DNA of 64,000 nt, taken from assembly GCA_002835545.1 (NCBI GenBank), contig PIZK01000031.1, positions 17,822-81,821 on the forward strand, in the 5' to 3' direction. Under the pieces are notes generated by a model. The model ran no database searches and had not been told where the DNA came from. It worked only from the letters and a program-made list of their open reading frames with translations. This DNA comes from Alteromonadales bacterium alter-6D02. GTDB lineage: Bacteria > Pseudomonadota > Gammaproteobacteria > Enterobacterales > Psychrobiaceae. The translations under genes and the position numbers were made by a program. This document shows, one piece after another, positions 46,875 through 54,907 of the stretch (position 1 is the first letter of the stretch; every line of letters begins with the position of its first letter).

Positions 46875-47801
46875 TCAGTCATTAACGGCTTTTTTTAATA
46901 AATGAGACACCCGCTGCACCACATAAATACCAAATAACATCGACAACACAGCGCTCAACCCCGCAGGCGACAGCGCAGGAAGGGCCAGTAATAACTGGCT
47001 ATCATTACCACCACCAGCCAGTGCAGCGCCAACTCCCATTAACACACCAGCAATCAAGTGTTTAATATAGCCCAAGCCATGCCCTTTGTTTACTTTAAAT
47101 GCTTTTGTTTTTACTGCCGCCAACACCATGCCGACTAATAGCGAGGCAAGTAATAAATAACGTTCATTCTCGGGAAACGGAATATAAAATAACATCGCGC
47201 TGCTAAGATCTTTTAATAGCGAGCTCGGTGCCCATTTAACTTGATACAAGAAAACCAAACTCGCCATAAGCCCTATTGTCAGCATACTCAGCCACATTTT
47301 TTTATCTTCAGTGTTTAACCGCCAACAAACAACCAACATCAAAAAAGAGAAAGCGATTAACATGCCGTGATGCCAATAATCATCCCAATAAATATGTAAT
47401 AAGCTATTAGTGGAAGTAGCATCTCTGATAAATAACGTCAGTAATAACCAGCCAATAAACCAACCACCAATGGTGGCAATCATCACCAATTGACCTCGAG
47501 CCAGTTTGCTAATCGTTGAGACCCCACACCCTTGATTAAACGCCGCACCACAGCCAAACAGCACACCACCCACAATCACCGACCAATGTACCGAAGTGGC
47601 TATCAGCGATGATTCCACTTCATACCACTTCGCCACCAGCATCGCTAGCCACGAGAAACTACCACTAAACAAGATAGCCAACAAAAACAACGGACGCCCT
47701 GCAATCGTCTCCTTCACCCCACGCACTAAACATAACCCCGTTGTCTGGGCTAAATAGCCCAGCACCATTAACAACACTAATGAGGTAATCAATAAAGTCA
47801 T
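46875..47801 (-). CDS. YeeE/YedE (DUF395) family sulfur transporter
   Basis: 308 residues from the ATG at 47801, which has TTGGAGGAAT upstream; the frame extends to 47822. Nine or more membrane helices. The family cysteine motifs are in TTGLCLVRG and FGCGAAFNQGCGVSTISKLA, which in YeeE guide thiosulfate through the membrane, and a second half-repeat has GVGAALAGGGNDSQLL without cysteines. No tusA/yeeD partner lies nearby, so the substrate is only inferred as a reduced sulfur compound. Confidence 0.87.
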   Translation of the reverse strand: MTLLITSLVLLMVLGYLAQTTGLCLVRGVKETIAGRPLFLLAILFSGSFSWLAMLVAKWYEVESSLIATSVHWSVIVGGVLFGCGAAFNQGCGVSTISKLARGQLVMIATIGGWFIGWLLLTLFIRDATSTNSLLHIYWDDYWHHGMLIAFSFLMLVVCWRLNTEDKKMWLSMLTIGLMASLVFLYQVKWAPSSLLKDLSSAMLFYIPFPENERYLLLASLLVGMVLAAVKTKAFKVNKGHGLGYIKHLIAGVLMGVGAALAGGGNDSQLLLALPALSPAGLSAVLSMLFGIYVVQRVSHLLKKAVND

Positions 47802-47867
47802 GCATTCCTCCAAACCAATCACTCAAGTATAGAAGTTAATTCAACCATGCGTTACTCCGCCCCCTCA

Positions 47868-47926
47868 ACGCCGCGCCGACACGCCAGCATGTAGTTCCGG
47901 CGCGCTTTTAGCCGGAATATCGTTTT
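47868..47926. repeat. Hairpin repeat cluster 7, isolated A hairpin
   Basis: One A-type copy with an altered stem (GTTCCGGC-GCGCTTTTA-GCCGGAAT, centre near 47900) and no B hairpin. It lies in the divergent region between the YedE and DUF938 genes. Confidence 0.8.
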
Positions 47927-48024
47927 ACGACTAACTTCCCACGAACCGAATTCCAACTTCCAACACTAGTCACAATCATGCACAATAACCCAACCAACAT
48001 CAGAAAACCCACCACGAGCCAGCC

Positions 48025-48615
48025 ATGACAAAACCTTTTTCACAAGCATGCGAAAACAACAAGCAACCAATACTTAACGTATTAGCATCTGCATTTGCCA
48101 ACACCAAACAGGTTTTAGAAGTCGGCTCAGGGACAGGACAACACGCTGTCCATTTCGCCAAGCACCTACCCCACCTCCAATGGCAAACCAGCGAACTCCC
48201 TGTCAACCATGGCGGTATTAATCAATGGATAGACGAGCAACCAAGCGCCAACTTAAAGCGCCCTATCGAACTCGATTTAACTAACCCTTGGCCAACAATC
48301 CCAAGTGATGGCATTTTCACCGCGAATACTCTCCACATCATTAGCTGGCCATTAGTCATTAACTTTTTCACCCATGCAGGAGCACACTTAAGCAAACAAG
48401 GCACGCTCTGCATTTACGGCCCTTTTAATTACAACGGTCAATTCACTAGCCAAAGCAATGCAGATTTCAACTTGTGGTTAAAAGGAAGAGACGCCAACAG
48501 CGGCATTAGAGATATTGAAGCAATTAAACAGCTCGCTAAAGAGAATGGTTTAACACTTCAATCAGACAATGAAATGCCAGCGAATAATCGGTTGTTGGCG
48601 TTTGTTAAAACTTAG
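48025..48615 (+). CDS. DUF938 family SAM-dependent methyltransferase
   Basis: 196 residues. It opens PFSQACENNKQPILNVLASA, the DUF938 signature, followed by SAM motif I VLEVGSGTGQHAVHFAKHLP and FTANTLHIISWP. The end, NNRLLAFVKT, is also typical. The family is widespread but its substrate is unknown. Complete length for the family. Confidence 0.92.
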   Translation: MTKPFSQACENNKQPILNVLASAFANTKQVLEVGSGTGQHAVHFAKHLPHLQWQTSELPVNHGGINQWIDEQPSANLKRPIELDLTNPWPTIPSDGIFTANTLHIISWPLVINFFTHAGAHLSKQGTLCIYGPFNYNGQFTSQSNADFNLWLKGRDANSGIRDIEAIKQLAKENGLTLQSDNEMPANNRLLAFVKT

Positions 48616-48688
48616 GTCGATAGAAATAAACTCTCTATTCAAATATAATAAAATTCAATGGATTATCACGTAAACACCAAGGAAGAGA

Positions 48689-49561
48689 ATGAGCTCCGTT
48701 TATTTACTACTCGCATTTATTTCACCAATGCTACTTATTTTAGCTTTTGTAATGTCAATTCAAAAACTCTCGGAGAGAAAAAAAGCAGCCCCTTTTAATG
48801 TTGCAGCAGAACAACGTATTGCAGGACATAGTCTGCTAGTGCAATTAATGGATGTTTCTTTTAATTTATCTGCATATATTATGTTTAGTTCAGTTGCTTT
48901 TCTCTATCCATTAGCCGTCTATGGAATAGCAGCGTTAACCAACACTGCTGCACCAAGTCACTGGATGAGTATACTCATTGGCTTTGGTTTCTTGAGTTAT
49001 TGCATGTTTAAAGTCATAAAAAATTTCAGGCTGCGTAAATATTTAAAGTTAGGACTTGAAGCTGAATGGGCGGTTTCGAATGAATTGAATGAGTTAAAGC
49101 AGTCAGGTTATCGCGTTTTTCATGATATTCAATGTGATGGCTTTAATATCGATCATTTAGCCATCGGCCCTCAAGGAGTATTTTGTATTGAAACTAAAGG
49201 ACGAAGCAAACCTCTGACAAAGTCAAAAAACAAGCAATTTAAAGTTCAAACTAAAGGGAGTACCTTACAATTCCCAACTTGGACCGATAATAATTCTGTA
49301 GCTCAGTCATTGCGTCAAGCAAAATGGGCATCGTTATGGTTATCTAATGCGACTGGAGTGACGGTAAATGCCAAACCCTTACTCGTAATTCCGGGCTGGT
49401 TTATAGAACACAAAGAAAAGCCAACTATCCCTATTTTTGCACTAAAAAAATTAAGCCAATATATTACTAAATTACCAAGTGACTATTTAACTCACACCAC
49501 AATAAACCAAATTGCTTATCAAGTTGAACAACGAGTTGTACGTGGGGATAACTACCTATAA
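48689..49561 (+). CDS. NERD-domain membrane protein
   Basis: 290 residues. Three membrane helices lie at about 3-24, 53-75 and 93-111, then the nuclease-related domain from about 125 to 235. NERD motifs are GLEAEWAVSNELNEL, HDIQCDGFNIDHLAIGPQGV and the catalytic-like FCIETKGRSKP (D...E-x-K). The domain is distantly related to restriction-type nucleases. Its closeness to the A+T-rich MTase-helicase block may be chance; a terminator-like stem lies between. Confidence 0.88.
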   Translation: MSSVYLLLAFISPMLLILAFVMSIQKLSERKKAAPFNVAAEQRIAGHSLLVQLMDVSFNLSAYIMFSSVAFLYPLAVYGIAALTNTAAPSHWMSILIGFGFLSYCMFKVIKNFRLRKYLKLGLEAEWAVSNELNELKQSGYRVFHDIQCDGFNIDHLAIGPQGVFCIETKGRSKPLTKSKNKQFKVQTKGSTLQFPTWTDNNSVAQSLRQAKWASLWLSNATGVTVNAKPLLVIPGWFIEHKEKPTIPIFALKKLSQYITKLPSDYLTHTTINQIAYQVEQRVVRGDNYL

Positions 49562-49632
49562 TAATTTATCACTACATCTAATCGTGAAAGTCGCGTGATC
49601 GCTGCCACCACTCGACTAAATACAGTCAGAAC

Positions 49633-49721
49633 TTGATAATACGCTTAACTTCGCTATTATGCTAAATAACACGGCCCCTCTCGATTGACTTATTTCCAGG
49701 AAGATTGCTGAGGGGTTTTTT
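49633..49721 (+). ncRNA. Candidate short transcript or attenuator before the MTase-helicase block
   Basis: TTGATA (49633-49638), a 16 bp spacer and TATTAT (49655-49660) form a promoter-like pair. About 50 bp on, CCCCTC (49675-49680) pairs with GAGGGG (49710-49715) and a T run ends at 49721. It could be a ~55 nt RNA, or simply the NERD terminator with a chance promoter. The rest of 49562-49892 is A+T-rich and holds no gene that I can see. Confidence 0.3.
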
Positions 49722-49892
49722 AATATCTATTGATAGCCAATTCTTATTTATACTTAGTTTTTATTTCCTATTCATCACATTTCAAATATTGTCGATTTAA
49801 AAAATTAAATCAGTCTATATATCAATCAAGTAGTGTTATTTTCGCGAGCAAAAATGATACTATCAATTTAATCTTATTAAGGATTAAAAGCC

Positions 49893-50489
49893 ATGGATGA
49901 AGTTAAAGACAGTACCTTATATTATGATCAAAATGCTACAAGCTTTATAGAAAACACATTATCTGTCGATATGAGTGATTTGTATCAACATTTTTTACCC
50001 TTACTTCCTTGCAGGGCTCTTATCCTAGATGCTGGTTGTGGCTCAGGGCGTGATAGCAAATTTTTTATCGATAGCGGTTATAGGGTTACTGCAATAGACG
50101 CTTGTCGTGAATTAGCAAAGTCAACTGAAAAGCTGATAAGTCAACCTGTGCAAGTGGCATATTTTCAAAACTTTTCCTCTGATAAAAAGTTTGACGCTAT
50201 ATGGGCCTGTGCCTCTTTATTACACGTTCCTAGTCAAGAACTACCCAATGTTTTTCAACGCTTTTCTAATTTATTAAAGAGCTCAGGGGTTCTTTACTGC
50301 TCATTTAAATACGGCACTAACGATATAGTTCGTAACCATCGATTATTTGTAAATGCTAATCAAGAAAGGCTGCAGACTTTTATTCAAGCAACACCACTAA
50401 CCATTCAAAAGGTATGGCTAACAAATGACCAACGTTCAAGCAGGAATCAAGAGCAGTGGCTTATCGCAATTTTAGTCAAAGGAATATAA
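49893..50489 (+). CDS. Class I SAM methyltransferase coupled to the PLD-helicase
   Basis: 198 residues. SAM motif I is LILDAGCGSGRDSKFFIDSG, then acidic TAIDACRE, and post-motif WACASLLHVPSQELP. No DNA-methylase catalytic motif (NPPY, DPPY or PC) is seen, so a small-molecule, protein or RNA substrate is more likely than DNA. Its TAA overlaps the helicase ATG (TAATG), so the two are translated together. The block is visibly richer in A+T than its surroundings. The gene ending at 53391 on the other strand encodes a related methyltransferase. Confidence 0.85.
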   Translation: MDEVKDSTLYYDQNATSFIENTLSVDMSDLYQHFLPLLPCRALILDAGCGSGRDSKFFIDSGYRVTAIDACRELAKSTEKLISQPVQVAYFQNFSSDKKFDAIWACASLLHVPSQELPNVFQRFSNLLKSSGVLYCSFKYGTNDIVRNHRLFVNANQERLQTFIQATPLTIQKVWLTNDQRSSRNQEQWLIAILVKGI

Positions 50490-53380
50490 TGACAACTCAA
50501 GCATTACTATACGATGGTTTTAAGCTGACTAGTGGGGGGAAAAATGACCCTCTTTTGCCAAAACTAAAGCGAGCGATCAATAACGCAGATGAAATTGAAA
50601 TCGCGGTATCTTTTATTCAACCTTCAGGCATTAAACTATTAGAAGCGGCTCTAGAGGATGCATTAGCACGTGGGGCGTCTGTAAAAATCATAACCTCTGA
50701 CTATCTTTGTATCACTTCCCCTATAGCACTTAAAACCTTGATGGTATTGCAGAGTCACCAAGCAACTGTAAAAATTTTTCAGTGTAAGCCCCATGAAAGC
50801 TTTCATATGAAAAGCTATATATTTGTCCGTAACCAAAACGATAAAATAGCAACTGGTTGTGCTTTTATCGGCTCTAATAACATTAGTAAATCAGCACTAA
50901 CCCACGCAACGGAGTGGTGCTTACGGTATGACTATTCACCTTTTGAACATTTAAATGATGATAAAGAGTTCAGTCACATTCGTAATTGTTTTAAGGCTAT
51001 AGAACAACACAGCCAATCAATACCTCTAACTCATCAATGGATTGCTGAGTATGAGTTGCGGTTTAATAAGCTAATTACACAACCTAAAACTGTATTAGTT
51101 GACGATTCTTTTCATCCTGAGCAGCAAGAGCCGTGCGTACCCAATGAGATTCAACAACAAACTTTAACAGCTCTTAACAAAACCCGCCAGCAAGGCTTCA
51201 AGCGTGGCTTGGTGGTATTAGCAACAGGTATGGGAAAAACTTGGCTATCGGCATTTGACGTGATGCAATTTAATGCTAAACGAGTGTTATTTGTCGCTCA
51301 TAGAGAAGAGATTTTAATACAAGCACAACGCACATTTGCCACGCTAATAACAGATGCCATCACAGGGTTATACAACAGCACTAATGTAGATAGGACAGCT
51401 AATTATTTATTCGCATCAATTCAAACCATCGGTAAATCAGTTCACCTAGAAAAATTTTCTCCTTTAGATTTTGATTATATTATCGTAGATGAATTTCATC
51501 ATGCTAGCGCCTCTACTTACCGAGAACTGTTAGCCTATTTCCAACCTAAATTTTTATTAGGCTTAACAGCAACCCCTGAACGTAGTGATCAGGCTGATAT
51601 TCTTTCTTTAGTTGATAATAACTTGGTCTTTGAACGAAACTTAGTACATGGTATCGAAGCCAATATTTTAGTCCCCTTTGAATATCATGGTATTTATGAC
51701 GAGTTTGTTGATTATCAAGAAATTCCTTGGCGGAACGGCCAATTCGACCCCACCAGCTTGAATAACGCTTTCGCAACAATAAAACGAGCTAAACATATTC
51801 ATCAACATTGGCTAAAGCTAAAGCAATCAAGAACTCTTGCTTTTTGTATTTCAAAACAACATGCAGACTATATGGCTAAGAAGTTTAACTCTTTGGGATA
51901 TAACGCTGTTGCGGCTTATAGTGGCTCATCAACCCAAAGAAACGACGCACTCACCCAATTAGAGTTAGGGGAGATCGATATTATCTTTTCTGTCGATCTA
52001 TTTAATGAAGGAACCGACTTACCTGCAATAGATACCATTTTGATGATCCGTCCAACTCAGTCAAAAATATTATTTTTACAGCAATTAGGGCGTGGCCTGC
52101 GAACATCAAAACAAACTCAAAAAGAAAAGCTAGTTGTGATTGATTTTATTGGAAATCATCAGTCATTTCTTAATAAGCCATCAGCACTACTAGGTCAAAG
52201 CTCATCCACTAAAGGCCTTATATCTAAACTCAATGAACCAGACCTTCCTGATAACTGCCACCTTAATTTCGACCCCGAGCTTATTCAATTCTGGGAGACT
52301 TTACATCAACAATTAGGAAACACCGTAAAGGAAGAGTTTCGCTCATTACAACAACAATTAGGACATCGCCCCACAGCAACAGAGTATTTCCAATGTAATT
52401 ACGATTTTAAAAAAATTCGAAAAAAACACGGCAGTTGGTACGAGTTAGTGCGTAGCGAACTGGCAGAGCAACACCCACATATTGCTATCATTGATAAGTA
52501 TAGCGACTTTCTTTTTGGTGCAATTGAAGCGACTGCTATGTCCAAATGCTTCAAGCCTATTTTATTAGAAGCCTTTTTAGAGCTTGACGGTTTTATAACA
52601 CCACCAACAATCGCAGAGTTAGCTGAAAGAAGTTGGTATGTACTCGATAGAAGACCAGATTTAAAAATGGCTGAGTTACCGGAAAAAAAGCTCACGCTAA
52701 CAGCTACAAGTAAGGGATGGCATCAATATTGGAAAGCTAATCCAATCAACGCTTTTACAAAAGAGAACAAAAATAAATCACCTACTTGGTTTTCGATTAA
52801 AGACGAGCTATTTATCCCTACTGTAGATGTAGCAGAGCAAGATAAGGCTATACTTCATGAACTAGTCCAAGAATTGGTTGATTATCGATTGGCGAAATAT
52901 ATCCAAACAAGATTAGCAATTAAAAAGTCTTATAAGAAATCAATGTTAGAATCTAACAATGTGACCTCATTACCATTCTATCCAAAATTAAGCATAGCCT
53001 GTGGACACTTCAAAGCAGGCTCAAGTGAGCAAAAAGAAACTATCGAAGTGCCAAGGAGCTATGGCAATATCACATCTAAAACACACTTTGTTGCACCAGC
53101 GGTAGGAAACTCGATGAATGGTGGGTCACGCCCTATCTTAGATGGCGACTTATTATTGCTAGAATGGGTCACCCCCATCAGTGCTGGTAGTATCTCTAAC
53201 TTAACTATGGCAATAGAGCGCCAAGATAGTACAGGAGATAGTGAATATTTACTGCGTGTAATCAGAAAGGGGGCTGATGGTCAGTATGTTTTAAAAGCAA
53301 ACAATCAAAATTATAGCGATCAATATGCTGATGACACGATGAGAACATTTGCGCGCTTTGTTGACGTGATTACCCCTTGA
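50489..53380 (+). CDS. PLD-nuclease / SF2 helicase / S24-like fusion, putative defence protein
   Basis: 963 residues from the ATG at 50489; the frame extends upstream without need. The N-terminal PLD-type nuclease (1-190) has H106-x-K108 in FHMKSYIF and GSNNISKSAL. The SF2 helicase (220-570) has Walker A ATGMGKTW (K250), DEFHH (D334), GLTATPERSD, and motif VI QLGRGLRT. A helical linker of unknown type follows (~600-840). The C-terminal S24/LexA-like fold has the serine motif GNSMNGGSRPILDGD (S875) and later LLRVIRKG, whose lysine could complete a Ser-Lys dyad. Similar PLD-helicase proteins are common in phage-defence islands; this role is inferred. No type I or III restriction genes are adjacent. 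Confidence 0.87.
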   Translation: MTTQALLYDGFKLTSGGKNDPLLPKLKRAINNADEIEIAVSFIQPSGIKLLEAALEDALARGASVKIITSDYLCITSPIALKTLMVLQSHQATVKIFQCKPHESFHMKSYIFVRNQNDKIATGCAFIGSNNISKSALTHATEWCLRYDYSPFEHLNDDKEFSHIRNCFKAIEQHSQSIPLTHQWIAEYELRFNKLITQPKTVLVDDSFHPEQQEPCVPNEIQQQTLTALNKTRQQGFKRGLVVLATGMGKTWLSAFDVMQFNAKRVLFVAHREEILIQAQRTFATLITDAITGLYNSTNVDRTANYLFASIQTIGKSVHLEKFSPLDFDYIIVDEFHHASASTYRELLAYFQPKFLLGLTATPERSDQADILSLVDNNLVFERNLVHGIEANILVPFEYHGIYDEFVDYQEIPWRNGQFDPTSLNNAFATIKRAKHIHQHWLKLKQSRTLAFCISKQHADYMAKKFNSLGYNAVAAYSGSSTQRNDALTQLELGEIDIIFSVDLFNEGTDLPAIDTILMIRPTQSKILFLQQLGRGLRTSKQTQKEKLVVIDFIGNHQSFLNKPSALLGQSSSTKGLISKLNEPDLPDNCHLNFDPELIQFWETLHQQLGNTVKEEFRSLQQQLGHRPTATEYFQCNYDFKKIRKKHGSWYELVRSELAEQHPHIAIIDKYSDFLFGAIEATAMSKCFKPILLEAFLELDGFITPPTIAELAERSWYVLDRRPDLKMAELPEKKLTLTATSKGWHQYWKANPINAFTKENKNKSPTWFSIKDELFIPTVDVAEQDKAILHELVQELVDYRLAKYIQTRLAIKKSYKKSMLESNNVTSLPFYPKLSIACGHFKAGSSEQKETIEVPRSYGNITSKTHFVAPAVGNSMNGGSRPILDGDLLLLEWVTPISAGSISNLTMAIERQDSTGDSEYLLRVIRKGADGQYVLKANNQNYSDQYADDTMRTFARFVDVITP

Positions 53381-53390
53381 TCTCATCAAC

Positions 53391-54023
53391 CTACCCCACC
53401 GCCAGCTGCAAAATAACCGTTTGCCAATAAATCTCAGCGCGGCCTAGCTTATCGACATCTTTTTCGGTAACAAGTACCGTGAACAAGTCTATATCTTTGG
53501 CTAGCTGTGCTAATTCATTAGCACAAACTTGATGCATGACGCGTTCGTCATTGCTTGCACCATGACGAAGTGTAATCACTAACTTACCACCAGGTTTAAG
53601 CAGGTTAACGAGTTGAACTAAGGCTTGTGCTCGCTCAGCCTCAGGGACATGCATCCAAACGGCGCTGAGTAAGATAAGGTCATAGCGTCGATCCTGTTGT
53701 GAGACTACATTAAGGAGAGGTAAAGAGTCTTCTAACCAATCAACACTTAAGCCCAAGGTTTGTTGTTGGCCGATACTTGCTAATAGTTTTGCAGGTTCAA
53801 CGGCGGTAACGTGCAAGCCATTATTTTTACCTTGCTTTGCAAGGTAAGCACTGTCACGCCCCGCGCCTGCCCCAATGTCTAACACATTAATATTGCGCTT
53901 TTCTAACAAGGGATCTAACACATGCAACCAAGCGTGATGCACCTCTTCAAATGATTTTGATAGGTATTGCGCAGCCAGTATATCGGCATGTCGGTTATAG
54001 AATGTATGTGGCACGAGTTCCAT
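53391..54023 (-). CDS. Class I SAM methyltransferase
   Basis: 210 residues. It opens VPHTFYNRHADILAAQYL, then motif I VLDIGAGAGRDSAYLAKQG, VTAVEPAK and LSAVWMHVPEAERAQAL. The layout and the AGxGRDS motif resemble the methyltransferase at 49893. It ends 10 bp from the convergent helicase stop, with no terminator between. The substrate is unknown. Repeat cluster 8 begins about 130 bp upstream. Confidence 0.87.
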   Translation of the reverse strand: MELVPHTFYNRHADILAAQYLSKSFEEVHHAWLHVLDPLLEKRNINVLDIGAGAGRDSAYLAKQGKNNGLHVTAVEPAKLLASIGQQQTLGLSVDWLEDSLPLLNVVSQQDRRYDLILLSAVWMHVPEAERAQALVQLVNLLKPGGKLVITLRHGASNDERVMHQVCANELAQLAKDIDLFTVLVTEKDVDKLGRAEIYWQTVILQLAVG

Positions 54024-54151
54024 TCGCTCTATTGGTTGATGATAGGCGATAAATTACCATATTTAAAACGTCGGTAAACTGCCATTTAGTGTGATTTTTT
54101 AGCGCTCTCTAATAGTGATGGCTGTTTAGTGCCACTTGTCTGTTACCGAAA

Positions 54152-54860
54152 AATCGAGATTCCGGCTAAGAGCATGCCGGAACGACGGAGTGGGGTTGTC
54201 ACATATTGTCGTGCCGAGGTGTCTTTCTCAGGCTCCCACAATCTGTCATCCTGAAAGTATTTAATTCAGGATCTCTGTTTTGTTGTTAAAAGCGAGATTC
54301 CGGCTAAGAGCATGCCGGAACGACGGAGTAGGGTTGTCACATATTGTCGTGCCGAGGTGTCTTTCTCAGGCTCCCACAATCTGTCATCCTGAAAGTATTT
54401 AATTCAGGATCTCTGTTTTGTTGTTAAAAGCGAGATTCCGGCCAAGAGCGTGCCGGAACGACGGAGTAGGGTTGTCACATATTGTCGTGCCGAGGCGTCT
54501 TTCTCAAGCTCCCACAATCTGTCATCCTGAAAGTATTTAATTCAGGATCTCTGTTTTGTTGTTAAAAGCGAGATTCCGGCTAAGAGCATGCCGGAATGAC
54601 GTTAATGGGGAAGTAAATTAACTGCACATCGAGATTCCGGCTAAGAACGTGCCGGAATGACGTTAAGGGGGAAGTAAATTAACTGCACATCGAGATTCCG
54701 GCTAAGAGCCTGCCGGAACGACGTTAAGGGGGAAGTAAATTAACTGCACATCGAGATTCCGGCTAAGAGCCTGCCGGAACGACGCTGAGAGGGAAGTAAA
54801 TTAACTGCAAATCGAGATTCCGACCAAGAGCATGCCGAAACGACGTAATTGGTGCACTCC
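54152..54860. repeat. Hairpin repeat cluster 8, 138 bp and 61 bp tandem arrays
   Basis: Orientation as in cluster 2. A hairpins at 54156, 54294, 54432 and 54570 are exactly 138 bp apart, with a B hairpin and a unique segment in each unit. From 54570 the period drops to 61 bp (54631, 54692, 54753, 54814), where units hold only hairpin A plus GGGAAGTAAATTAACTGCA. The whole 54024-54907 gap holds this array and the methyltransferase leader. Confidence 0.95.
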
Positions 54861-54907
54861 TGAATAACTAGATTAGCTTATACAGGAATGACAAAATTGA
54901 AGCGAAA

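Noticed and set aside
50489..53380. Type I or III restriction subunit, DISARM or BREX component
   Set aside because: No specificity subunit, DNA-methylase catalytic motif, DUF1998, PglX or PglZ gene is nearby; the PLD-helicase-S24 layout differs.
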